The notes under the pieces were generated by a model. That model was not told where the DNA came from, searched no databases, and was given only the letters and a program-made list of their open reading frames with translations. From Cryobacterium suzukii (GTDB lineage Bacteria > Actinomycetota > Actinomycetes > Actinomycetales > Microbacteriaceae), in contig NZ_SOHJ01000008.1 in the NCBI RefSeq assembly GCF_004403185.1, forward strand, positions 96,324 to 160,323: a DNA stretch of 64,000 bases, given 5' to 3'. The position numbers and the translations under genes are program-made. Positions 24,777 through 32,401 of the stretch are shown piece by piece. Numbering within the stretch: position 1 is the first letter of the stretch; each line of letters begins with the position of its first letter.

Positions 24777-25162
24777 CAGCCACGTCCGATCTGTAGTGCG
24801 GCTTCATAGGCAGTCTTGGCCCGGTCGACGACGGCGGCGTTGGCCTGGTAGCCACGCTGAGCCATGATCAGGTTGCCCATCTGCTTGGCCATGTCGATTT
24901 CGGGGTAACGCACGTAACCGTCGGCATCGGCCAAAGGATGCTCCGGCTCATACACGATGGTTCCCTCCGGGCTACCAAACGCGGCACTTGCGCTGGCTCC
25001 GACGTTGCCGGTGCCTTCCTGCGCCACGATGTAGCGTTCCTGGAAAGCGGCGTTGTTGGTCGCGGTGGCGGTGTTGGCGTTGGCGAGGTTGTCGGCGATG
25101 GCATCGAGCCATTTGCGATGTACGGTCATCCCGCTTCCGGCGATGCCGATGGCGTCGACCAT
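24776..25162 (-). CDS. flgC: Flagellar basal-body rod protein FlgC
   Basis: Proximal rod protein, 128 residues. N-terminus IAGSGMTVHRKWLDAIADNL with NLANANTATATNNAAF; C-terminus YPEIDMAKQMGNLIMAQRGY, then QANAAVVDRAKTAYEAALQI. The terminal heptad-like helices are the rod/hook family signature. It overlaps flgB and fliE by one base each. Confidence 0.93.
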   Translation of the reverse strand: MVDAIGIAGSGMTVHRKWLDAIADNLANANTATATNNAAFQERYIVAQEGTGNVGASASAAFGSPEGTIVYEPEHPLADADGYVRYPEIDMAKQMGNLIMAQRGYQANAAVVDRAKTAYEAALQIGRG

Positions 25163-25503
25163 CAGGCGGTTTTCATTGCGGCGCGCATTGACGTTGCTGG
25201 TCCTTCGACGGCCCGAGCCGCGAACTGGTAGCGCAGCAGCGCATCGATGTTGGCGAGCGTCTCGGTGTCGAGGTTGACGTTGTTGCCGTTGAGCAGGGTC
25301 GGATCCAGTGAGCGCTCGGTCGTGGACGCCGCAACGCCGCTGCCATCGGCGACAGATTTTGCCAGAGCGTTCTCGAAGGAGACGATCTTTGCGTGGTAAT
25401 TGGGCGTATTGATATTCGCGATGTTGTTCGCGATGGTGCGCTGGCGCAGGGCCAGACCGTCCAATGCGCTGGTGAGGGCTAGAGAGGTCACGGAATCAAG
25501 CAT
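25162..25503 (-). CDS. flgB: Flagellar basal-body rod protein FlgB
   Basis: Proximal rod protein, 113 residues: LDGLALRQRTIANNIANINT with PNYHAKIVSFENALAKSV, and a C-terminal helix with IDALLRYQFAARAVEG. It is the first gene of an eleven-gene run (flgB to flgE) in which nearly all junctions overlap. A sigma-28-like promoter lies about 75 bases upstream. Confidence 0.92.
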   Translation of the reverse strand: MLDSVTSLALTSALDGLALRQRTIANNIANINTPNYHAKIVSFENALAKSVADGSGVAASTTERSLDPTLLNGNNVNLDTETLANIDALLRYQFAARAVEGPATSMRAAMKTA

Positions 25504-25579
25504 GCGTACCCGCTTCGTCGACGAAAGACAAGACGGCCGATCCGTGGCCTGATTGTGAGCAATCCGTGCTCACCCCTTG

Positions 25580-25606
25580 CTATCGACCGCCCCGACAGAT
25601 GCGTAA
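25580..25606 (-). promoter_or_regulatory. Sigma-28 (FliA) promoter of the flgB-flgE operon
   Basis: Minus strand: TTAC (25606-25603), 15 bases, GTCGATAG (25587-25580). Both boxes are identical to those of the fliM promoter. The predicted leader before the flgB ATG is about 70 bases. Confidence 0.65.
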
Positions 25607-25659
25607 GCAGTTCGTAAGAACAATTCCCAAGTTTGTTGCGCTACGCGTAGTGGCAGGTG

Positions 25660-26049
25660 TTAACCGGCCACATCCAGATAGACGGATGCCCGCGCATCCC
25701 GCTCCGGAGGCACCGACCGCACCGCGGTGAGGTGTTTCAGGGTGAGTGTGCGCGCCCGTTCCAATTCATTGATCAGCTTCTGCTGGTTGTGCAGGAGGTC
25801 CTGCACGCGTGCGGCAAGTTCTGCGGGAATCGCACCGAGCCCTTTCGGTGCCGTCCAGGCCGCTTCGACCGGCGTAATAACTCCCCCGCCTTCGCCGGTC
25901 GATCCCGTTGCGACCCCCCCGGAGCCAACAGAACCCGCCTCGCTGTCCGACCGGCCGACCGCCATCGACAGAGCCGCAGCGTCCAGTCGAATCTCCAGAT
26001 CGTCGAGCGCAGCTTCCCAGGCGGACAGGTTAGCCAATGCCGAGCTCAC
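25660..26049 (-). CDS. Hypothetical flagellar protein, FliT-like by position
   Basis: A 129-residue protein that I do not recognise as a defined family. It is helical at both ends (SAWEAALDDLEIRLDAAALS; ELAARVQDLLHNQQKLINEL with ERARTLTLKHLTAV) with a Gly/Ser-rich linker between residues 32 and 60. It directly follows fliS, overlapping it by 20 bases, where many bacteria carry the FliD chaperone fliT, and the C-terminal helix pattern would suit such a role. Function is inferred from position only. GTG start. Confidence 0.6.
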   Translation of the reverse strand: MSSALANLSAWEAALDDLEIRLDAAALSMAVGRSDSEAGSVGSGGVATGSTGEGGGVITPVEAAWTAPKGLGAIPAELAARVQDLLHNQQKLINELERARTLTLKHLTAVRSVPPERDARASVYLDVAG

Positions 26050-26473
26050 CGCTTCGGTGGGCCGCTGTCAACGGCGCGGCCGGCAGCAGCTCGGCCGCTT
26101 CGTGCCAGGTCTGCCGCAGCGGCTCCAGCAGCACGATGCACTCGCGCGTGCGGGCCGGGTCGCGGCTGGTGTTCGCGCTGACCATTGCGGTCGACACATA
26201 GGTATAGAGCGAGAAGAGTCCCTCGCCGCCGTCCCACGCCTCGACGATGAGCGACGTGCTCAACTCCGACACGATCGCCTGGGCGTGCAGCAGATTGTCT
26301 GACGCCATCTGCCAGTCCTGGCGCTGCTGGGCCGCTTCGGCGCGGTTCAAGTCGAGCAGCAGCCGGTCGTAGAGCATCGTGAGCAGCCGAACCGGGGTAG
26401 CCGAGAGCACCGCGTCGCGGTTGTAGCGCGATCGCTGCGCGTTGGATCCTGCACTCATGGTCATCGTCATCAT
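26030..26473 (-). CDS. fliS: Flagellin export chaperone FliS
   Basis: Four-helix chaperone that caps the C-terminus of flagellin before export, 147 residues. Typical segments: YNRDAVLSATPVRLLTMLYD with RLLLDLNRAEAA, and LYTYVSTAMVSANTSRDPAR. The ATG at 26473 overlaps the fliD stop; a second ATG (MSAGSN, 26458) is an alternative start. It is cotranscribed with fliD. Confidence 0.93.
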   Translation of the reverse strand: MMTMTMSAGSNAQRSRYNRDAVLSATPVRLLTMLYDRLLLDLNRAEAAQQRQDWQMASDNLLHAQAIVSELSTSLIVEAWDGGEGLFSLYTYVSTAMVSANTSRDPARTRECIVLLEPLRQTWHEAAELLPAAPLTAAHRSGELGIG

Positions 26474-27825
26474 TTCGAGGTTGAGCTGGTCAGGGCGCTC
26501 ACCTGGGCACTAAGCCAGGCAGACTGAGCGTTCATGCTGCTCAGCTGCACTTCCATCGCGGCGTAGGTGCGTTCCAGGGTAGACCGGCGCGATGCCAGTC
26601 GGAGGTCCCAGCTGTCGATCTGGGTGCCGAGGCTCTTGACGAGGCTTTCCTGGCCGGTGATCTTGCCGGTGATCATGCCGTCGTACTTGTCGGACGCGTT
26701 CTCCGCCGCTGCCCCCACGCGCGCGGCGATCTCGGCCAGCACGCCCTTGACATAGTCGGGGTCCTCGGCCATCGCTGTTGCGAACTTGGTTGAATCAAAT
26801 TCCAGCGTGCCACTCTTGGTGATGCTGATGCCAATGTCCGACGGCGACCTGCCGCCGACCGGGGCCGAGGCCGCGTTCAAAATGGACTGCTTCACGTCGC
26901 GCACGGTGCTGTCGCCGGTGAAGACCCCCGCCGACAGCACGGCCTTTCCGGTGGAATCCGTGCTGTTGACCACGGCGGATTTCGTTGAGATCAGGGCGAA
27001 GACCCCATTGAGCGCGCCCACCAGGTCAGAAGCGATAGTGCTCACCGCGGCATCGTTGCGGGTGACGCTCACGGTCACCGGGTCGGTCGACACAGCGGAT
27101 GCCGTCACCGAGACTCCGGGCAGCAGGTCACTGAAGGTGTTGGTCGCCGACGTGATCGTCTGCTGGGCGCCGGTATTGGCCCAGAGCCGCACCGAGGCAT
27201 CCTGCGCTGTCTTGATCTCGGTCATCGTTGGATCGGTCGCCGGATCGGACGGGTCGAAAGTGAACGCGAATGCGCTGGAGACTCCGGTCGACGTCGCGGT
27301 GAATTGCAAGCGATAGAGGGCGTTGCCGCTGCTGTCCGTTCCGGCGGCCACCTTCACCGCTTTCACTCCGGCATCGGAGGCGTTCACTGCCGTAATGACG
27401 TCGTCGAGGCTCGACGACCCGGCAGAAATGACGGTGGCCACGCCCGATGCCGTGTTGGTGATGGAGAAGTTGGAGCCGGGCCAGACGGCTACCGCGCTCG
27501 AGACCGATACTTGGCCCTGAGCAAGCTTGTCGACGACAATGTCGATCTCACCGCCGGTAGCCGTTGCCCCGGCCGAAACGGTGACGCCCGGGGAACTGCT
27601 CTTCGCCGAGTAGAGGTCAAGCGCGTCGGTAGCGGTCGCCTTTGCGGCGAGGGTGGCGAGTGAAGCGATCGAGGTGTTCAACCCCTGGAGCGCCGTCACC
27701 AGGGTGTTCGAGCTGGTAACCCTGGCCTTCAGCTGATTTTGCGGGCCGGCCTCAAGGGTCATCAGCGAGTTGATGAGCGACGTGGTGTCCAGGCCGCTGA
27801 TCAGGCCATCGACTGCGAGAGACAT
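26470..27825 (-). CDS. fliD: Flagellar filament cap protein FliD
   Basis: Filament cap (hook-associated protein 2), 451 residues. N-terminal domain: ISGLDTTSLINSLMTLEAGP with QNQLKARVTSSNTLVTALQG; C-terminal coiled coil: YDGMITGKITGQESLVKSLG and RTYAAMEVQLSSMNAQSAWL. The middle is variable and Thr/Ser/Ala-rich. AGAAGGT stands before the ATG. There is no sigma-28 box in the 160 bases upstream, so it may be read through from fliC past the terminator or from another promoter. Confidence 0.93.
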   Translation of the reverse strand: MSLAVDGLISGLDTTSLINSLMTLEAGPQNQLKARVTSSNTLVTALQGLNTSIASLATLAAKATATDALDLYSAKSSSPGVTVSAGATATGGEIDIVVDKLAQGQVSVSSAVAVWPGSNFSITNTASGVATVISAGSSSLDDVITAVNASDAGVKAVKVAAGTDSSGNALYRLQFTATSTGVSSAFAFTFDPSDPATDPTMTEIKTAQDASVRLWANTGAQQTITSATNTFSDLLPGVSVTASAVSTDPVTVSVTRNDAAVSTIASDLVGALNGVFALISTKSAVVNSTDSTGKAVLSAGVFTGDSTVRDVKQSILNAASAPVGGRSPSDIGISITKSGTLEFDSTKFATAMAEDPDYVKGVLAEIAARVGAAAENASDKYDGMITGKITGQESLVKSLGTQIDSWDLRLASRRSTLERTYAAMEVQLSSMNAQSAWLSAQVSALTSSTSK

Positions 27826-27890
27826 AGAACGACCTTCTCTTAGTTTGTACTCTGGCAGACCGCAAGAAAGCGGATGCCCGTGCTGGTGTG

Positions 27891-27942
27891 AAAAAAGCCT
27901 GGGGGCTGCCGAGGCGCTTGTGCAGAACGCGCCTCGGCCGCC
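27891..27942 (-). terminator. Rho-independent terminator of fliC
   Basis: On the minus strand, 46 bases after the fliC stop, 14-base arms (27942-27929 and 27917-27904, one mismatch) form a GC-rich stem containing GGCCGAGGCGC, followed after a few bases by six T (27896-27891). Confidence 0.88.
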
Positions 27943-27988
27943 ACCAAGCTCAGATCAGGATCGATCTGGTCGAGCGGTTGAGCTGGTG

Positions 27989-29125
27989 TTACTGGAGGAG
28001 CTGCAGAACGCCCGAGTTGGACTGGTTGGCCTGCGCGAGCATGGCGGTACCGGCCTGCGACAGGATGTTCGCACGGGTGTACTTGACCATTTCCTCGGCC
28101 ATGTCGGTGTCGCGAATACGCGATCCGGCAGCGGTGAGGTTCTCCTTGGAGACGGCCAGGTTCTTGATAACGCTCTCGAACCGGTTCTGGTTTGCACCGA
28201 GCTCGGCGCGAGCACTCGATACGGCCGTGATCTGCTTGTCGAGTGTAACGAGAGACGACGCGGCGCCACTTGCACTGGAGAAATCCAAGCCGCCGATCAG
28301 GCTCTGGGTTGCAGCCGCCCCACCAAGGACAGCAGTGGTTGTCGTTTCCGCAATCACTCCACCGCTGAGCGACTTGATATTGAGCTTGCCTCCCTCATCC
28401 ACAGAAGCAGTCAGAGCTTTGCTGAAGTTGGCATCACCATTCAATGCGGCTGCGGCCGTGGTCGCGGTATCTCCGGTAGTAACGCTGCCCGTCACAACGC
28501 TAACAACGTCGGCACCATTTGTAATGCTGAAGGTCAAGGCGCCGGTCGCGGTCGCAGCCCCGGCAAATGAGGTTCCGACGTTGGTTGAGGCGAGCCCCCT
28601 GCCGATGACGGCAACGTTCGCCTTGCTCAAATCAACGGCAATCTGGCTGCTGGCGTCGCCATTTGCGCCCACCTGAAAGCTCAGCACCCCTGCAGAGTCC
28701 GGTGCGCCGTTGAGAAGTGCCGTTCCATTGAAGTTGGTAGATTCGCTAATCCGTGTCAGCTCATTGGTCAGCTGTCCAACCTCGGTCGTGATCGCGGTGC
28801 GTGATTCGGCATTGTTCGAGTCGTTACCGGCTTGCACAGCGAGGTCGCGCATGCGCTGCAGAATGGAAGTGACCTCGTTGAGCGAACCTTCAGCGGTTTG
28901 GATGACGCTGACGGCGTCCTGCGCGTTGCGGCTGGCGACCGTGAGGCCACCGACCTGCGACTTCAGGCCCTCGGAAATGGTGAGCCCGGCTGCGTCATCC
29001 GCTGCACGGTTGATGCGAAGACCACTGGAGAGCTTCTCCAGCGACTTCGACAGGTCGTTCTGGGTTGTTGCGAGGTTGCGGTACGCGTTGTTCGCCGCAA
29101 TGTTTGTGTTTACCTGCATGGCCAT
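27989..29125 (-). CDS. fliC: Flagellin
   Basis: Filament subunit, 378 residues. D0/D1 N-terminus: NTNIAANNAYRNLATTQNDL and RINRAADDAAGLTISEGLKS; C-terminus: RFESVIKNLAVSKENLTAAG and ANILSQAGTAMLAQANQSNS. Residues 140-280 form the variable surface part, Thr/Ala/Gly-rich. GGAGGA stands six bases before the ATG (a second in-frame ATG is codon 3). Monocistronic: sigma-28 promoter upstream, strong terminator downstream. Its leader carries a likely CsrA-binding hairpin. Confidence 0.96.
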   Translation of the reverse strand: MAMQVNTNIAANNAYRNLATTQNDLSKSLEKLSSGLRINRAADDAAGLTISEGLKSQVGGLTVASRNAQDAVSVIQTAEGSLNEVTSILQRMRDLAVQAGNDSNNAESRTAITTEVGQLTNELTRISESTNFNGTALLNGAPDSAGVLSFQVGANGDASSQIAVDLSKANVAVIGRGLASTNVGTSFAGAATATGALTFSITNGADVVSVVTGSVTTGDTATTAAAALNGDANFSKALTASVDEGGKLNIKSLSGGVIAETTTTAVLGGAAATQSLIGGLDFSSASGAASSLVTLDKQITAVSSARAELGANQNRFESVIKNLAVSKENLTAAGSRIRDTDMAEEMVKYTRANILSQAGTAMLAQANQSNSGVLQLLQ

Positions 29126-29131
29126 GATGAA

Positions 29132-29175
29132 TCCTCCGTGATTGGGTCAAGTTCACCGGCCCATCCATGGGCCAG
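29132..29175 (-). promoter_or_regulatory. Probable CsrA-binding leader of fliC (hairpin with GGA loop and GGAGGA ribosome site)
   Basis: On the fliC mRNA, CUGGCCC (29175-29169) pairs with GGGCCGG (29162-29156; one G-U pair) and leaves a six-base loop AUGGAU. A second GGA pair lies in the Shine-Dalgarno sequence GGAGGA (29137-29132), 18 bases after the hairpin. GGA in a hexaloop plus GGA in the ribosome site is how CsrA represses flagellin mRNA in Bacillus. csrA and fliW are both in this window. Confidence 0.6.
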
Positions 29176-29184
29176 CACCATGAG

Positions 29185-29211
29185 CTATCGGCCAGTTTCG
29201 AATGCGGGTTA
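29185..29211 (-). promoter_or_regulatory. Sigma-28 (FliA) promoter of fliC
   Basis: Minus strand: TAAC (29211-29208), 15 bases, GCCGATAG (29192-29185). It is the best match of the five promoters to the known sigma-28 pattern TAAA-N15-GCCGATAA. Predicted start near 29178, giving a leader of about 53 bases that begins with the CsrA-type hairpin. Confidence 0.8.
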
Positions 29212-29317
29212 GAAATCCGCGAAGACTGATCTGCTGCGCACTTCAACGCCCTCAACGGTTCGTTCCATGGGCCGGACGATCCAACAGTTCAACTACCGAC
29301 CGAGCGCTAGGGCAGAG

Positions 29318-30142
29318 TCAGGATGCGGCGCGGGAGGTATCGAGTTGCCGGTGCTCCTGCACGCTGTGGGTCAGACCGACGCTCGCCAGATCGGCGAGGC
29401 GGGCCAGGTAAGCGCTGCGTCGGGCCGGCGCTATGCGGGACTCCGGCTTGAACCCCGCCACGGTCTCGTCGGAGTAGTGCGTGACCAGCCCATCGCGCAA
29501 CAGGCGAATCGCCTCCGCCCGCGTTTGCGACACGGCGGAGTGGGTGGTGCCGAGTTCAGCCGCGATGTCTTTGACGGAGCGATCGTCGAAATAGATCTGT
29601 TCGACGATGGCACGCATTTTGTCGGGCAGGGCGCCGACGGCTGCACGCAGGTAGACCAGGCGTTCGGTGGAGAGTAGGGATTCTTCTGGCATGGCGGTAT
29701 CGGCCACGAGAAACTCGGCGGTTGTGTCATCGAGGGCCGAGAGGGTGCGGGCCGCGTCGGCCAGGCCAGCCGCTGCAGTGTCACGGTCGACACCGAGGGC
29801 GTTCGCGATCTCGTTCACGTTGGGGGTGCGCCCGAGCGCTGCCGAGAGCGTGTCCTGCACGGCGAGGGTTTCTTTGATGCGGCGGCGAGCCGAGCGGGTC
29901 GCCCAATCACTCGAGCGCATGTCGTCGGCGAAAGCGCCAATAATGCGGCGGCGGGCGAAAGCACCGAAGGGTACCCCCAGAGCCGGATCAAAGGCATCCG
30001 CTGATGTGATCAGCGCCAGTGCACCGGCCGACGCGAGGTCGTCGCGGGAGAGGTGACGAGCCTTAGCCCAGACCTCAGATACGAGATAGCCGACGAGCGG
30101 CAAATTCTCCACGACGAGCGCATTACGGTCTTTGCGATTCAC
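29318..30142 (-). CDS. fliA: RNA polymerase sigma factor for flagellar genes (FliA/WhiG family)
   Basis: 274-residue group 3 sigma factor. Region 2: VENLPLVGYLVSEVWAKARH, DDLASAGALALITSADAFDP and GAFARRRIIGAFADDMRSSD; region 3: ETLAVQDTLSAALGRTPNVN; region 4: ALPDKMRAIVEQIYFDDRSV with KDIAAELGTTHSAVSQTRAE. A tail of 45 residues follows region 4. It should read the T(A/T)AC-N15-GCCGATAG promoters in this island. The start is GTG at 30142 with a G-rich stretch just upstream. No sigma-28 box was seen for the gene itself. No FlgM anti-sigma factor is seen in the window. Confidence 0.9.
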   Translation of the reverse strand: MNRKDRNALVVENLPLVGYLVSEVWAKARHLSRDDLASAGALALITSADAFDPALGVPFGAFARRRIIGAFADDMRSSDWATRSARRRIKETLAVQDTLSAALGRTPNVNEIANALGVDRDTAAAGLADAARTLSALDDTTAEFLVADTAMPEESLLSTERLVYLRAAVGALPDKMRAIVEQIYFDDRSVKDIAAELGTTHSAVSQTRAEAIRLLRDGLVTHYSDETVAGFKPESRIAPARRSAYLARLADLASVGLTHSVQEHRQLDTSRAAS

Positions 30143-30204
30143 AGTGCCCCCCGAAACATGTCACCTGTCTCCAGCGTGGGGAAATGCCCTGATCACCCCA
30201 ACGC

Positions 30205-30304
30205 GAGGCACATTGACCTCATGGTCAAAGCTACCCCAGTTATGGGGAAATGAGGACCAAAAAATGCCCATTTTGGGCGTAGTTCCGTCCTCTCTTAAGA
30301 GGAC
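30205..30304. promoter_or_regulatory. Palindrome-rich control region between fliA and flgN
   Basis: In the 290 bases between the divergent genes there are several perfect small inverted repeats: TTGACC-N4-GGTCAA (30213-30228), CCCCA-N4-TGGGG (30234-30247) and GTCCTCT-N4-AGAGGAC (30287-30304). They may be operators for a master regulator of fliA. None has a T run, so they are unlikely to be terminators. Confidence 0.45.
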
Positions 30305-30332
30305 AAACCGGCTATTTTCACCGCCAATTCCC

Positions 30333-30359
30333 TAACGGGCATGACAGGGTGACCGATAG
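30333..30359 (+). promoter_or_regulatory. Sigma-28 (FliA) promoter of flgN-flgK-flgL-fliW
   Basis: TAAC (30333-30336), 15 bases, ACCGATAG (30352-30359): one base away from the fliC promoter. Predicted start near 30367, about 65 bases before the flgN ATG. Confidence 0.72.
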
Positions 30360-30432
30360 TGATCTCGAATGAACTGGACGGCACGCATCGGTGTGACGCT
30401 GGCCTAGGCCAAAAATGATGGGTGGAGTAGTC

Positions 30433-30918
30433 ATGGGCGCCAATGAACTGTCCGCGCTGCTATGGCGTGAACGCGAGCTGCTGGAGCTTCTCATCTTCAA
30501 GCTCCAGGAGGAACAATTGTTGCTTCAGGGCGGCAAATCGCGCTGGCTGCAATACGCCACTCGGGAAGTCGAGCAGGTTTTGACGTTGGTGCGGGAGGCA
30601 GGCCTCGGCCGCTCGGTTGAAGTCGCTGCGCTGGCCACACAGTGGGGCACTGCCGAGGACGCCACCCTGAGCGAACTCGCTGCACACTCCCCGGCCGGCC
30701 CGTGGGGCGAAATCTTCGCTTCTCACCTCAAGGCCATGGGCGATCTCACCGTTCAGATCAGGGAACTGCAGGGAACCAACGAACGATACATACGCGCAGC
30801 GGTTCGCTCCACTCAAGAGACCTTGAGCACGTTGAATGTCAACCCCCGTACCTACGACGCGAGTGGTGCAACCGCCGCTCCCGAAACCGTCGCTCGCATC
30901 TTCGACCGCAACCTTTAA
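30433..30918 (+). CDS. flgN: FlgN-family export chaperone
   Basis: 161-residue helical protein (NELSALLWRERELLELLIFK; LQEEQLLLQGGKSRWLQYAT; FASHLKAMGDLTVQIRELQG). These match the FlgN family, the chaperone of the hook-filament junction proteins FlgK and FlgL, whose genes follow at once. An ATG at 30415 is in frame, but ATG at 30433 is preceded by GGGTGGAG at five bases and is preferred. First gene of the plus-strand flagellar unit. Confidence 0.85.
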   Translation: MGANELSALLWRERELLELLIFKLQEEQLLLQGGKSRWLQYATREVEQVLTLVREAGLGRSVEVAALATQWGTAEDATLSELAAHSPAGPWGEIFASHLKAMGDLTVQIRELQGTNERYIRAAVRSTQETLSTLNVNPRTYDASGATAAPETVARIFDRNL

Positions 30919-30958
30919 GGCACCTCATGACCTGTAAGCGAAACGAATGGACCACCCG

Positions 30959-32398
30959 GTGAGCACTTTCGGCGGTTTGAACACCGCGTACACCGGCCTC
31001 GTCGCAGCGCGCCAAGGCCTCAACGTGGTCGGGCAGAACATTGCCAACGCCAATACGGATGGCTACACCCGGCAGCGCGTGTCGACCTCCGCTCTCGGGG
31101 CCACGGCTTCGACCGGCGTCTTTTCGCAGGGCGCCCGGGTCGGCGAAGGCGTAGCCATGGACGGGATCGAACGCCTCGCTAGTGCCCAACTCGACGCGCG
31201 GGTTCGAGCGACCGCCGCAACCGCCGGCTATACGGCTGTGCGCGCGAATGCGCTCGCCTCGGTCGAAGACTCACTGAATGAGCCCGGCGAAAACGGCATC
31301 TCTGCAAAACTTGACGAATTCTGGGCCGGCTGGCAGACCCTCGCCAATGGCACGGACACGGCCGCCCCTGCCGCGCTGCTGCTCGGAACGGCCGGCGAGC
31401 TGGTCACGCAGATCTCCGAGGGCTATCAGGCCGTCTCGAACGAGTGGTCATCGGTGCGCACCGACCTGGACAACATGGTCTCTGAACTCAACGGTGCGGC
31501 CGCTCAGGTCGCCGCGCTCAACGTACAGATTCGCCAGAGTCTGGCCACGGGCGGTACGGCCAATGAACTGCTCGACCAGCGCAACTCCCTCACCACCACG
31601 ATCGCTGCCCTCACCGGCGCAACCGTCACAGAGCAGGCCGACGGCACCGTAAACGTGCTCGTGGGCGGTAACGCACTGGTATCCGGCGGGACGGCTCATC
31701 ACCTGCGCGTCACTGGTGCACGGGTCATGCAGGACAACGTGTCGGTGCAGCTCGAATGGACAGACAACGCTCAGACACCGGTCTCGATGGCCAGCGGCGA
31801 AATCGCCGGCGCGCTGTCGCTGCTCGGCCCGGCCAGCAGTGGCGCCGGTGGCGCGCTGGCCGAAGCCGCGGCCTCGTACAACTCGTTCGCGAGCGATCTG
31901 GCCGACAAGGTCAACGCCATCTACTCGACCGGATTCACGCAAGCGGATGCGACCGACCAGAAGTTCTTCGCTGTCGCGTCTGGCACACCGGCCGCGCAGG
32001 CTCTCAGTATCGTGCCACAGGCATCCGCTGATATGGCCGTTCGCGCATCAAGTGATTCTGGTGCGTATGACAGCACGATAGCGGATGCAATCGCCCAGCT
32101 CGGCGCCGGATTCGCCCCAGATGGCAGCGTCATCGTCTCGCCGAGCACCGTCTGGTCGGACTTCGTGACGAAGACGGGCGTACTCACGCAGACCGAGCTG
32201 CAGTCGGCCTCCCTGGCCAGCTCGATGTCGTCGGGGGCCGCCAACCAACAACTCTCCAACTCCTCGGTCGACCTCGACGAAGAGAATGTGAACCTGCTCA
32301 TGTTCCAGCACGCGTACCAAGGCGCGGCCCGCATGATGACGGCCGTCGACGAAATGCTCGATACCTTGATCAACCGCACCGGATTGGTCGGGAGGTAG
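30959..32398 (+). CDS. flgK: Flagellar hook-associated protein 1 (FlgK)
   Basis: Hook-filament junction protein, 479 residues. N-terminus STFGGLNTAYTGLVAARQGL with NVVGQNIANANTDGYTRQRV; C-terminus SVDLDEENVNLLMFQHAYQG and AARMMTAVDEMLDTLINRTG. GTG at 30959 is chosen because the family begins MSTFxGLNTAY; an ATG four codons upstream (30947) is equally possible, as neither has a clear ribosome site. Only three bases separate its stop from flgL. Confidence 0.93.
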   Translation: MSTFGGLNTAYTGLVAARQGLNVVGQNIANANTDGYTRQRVSTSALGATASTGVFSQGARVGEGVAMDGIERLASAQLDARVRATAATAGYTAVRANALASVEDSLNEPGENGISAKLDEFWAGWQTLANGTDTAAPAALLLGTAGELVTQISEGYQAVSNEWSSVRTDLDNMVSELNGAAAQVAALNVQIRQSLATGGTANELLDQRNSLTTTIAALTGATVTEQADGTVNVLVGGNALVSGGTAHHLRVTGARVMQDNVSVQLEWTDNAQTPVSMASGEIAGALSLLGPASSGAGGALAEAAASYNSFASDLADKVNAIYSTGFTQADATDQKFFAVASGTPAAQALSIVPQASADMAVRASSDSGAYDSTIADAIAQLGAGFAPDGSVIVSPSTVWSDFVTKTGVLTQTELQSASLASSMSSGAANQQLSNSSVDLDEENVNLLMFQHAYQGAARMMTAVDEMLDTLINRTGLVGR

Positions 32399-32401
32399 AT
32401 C

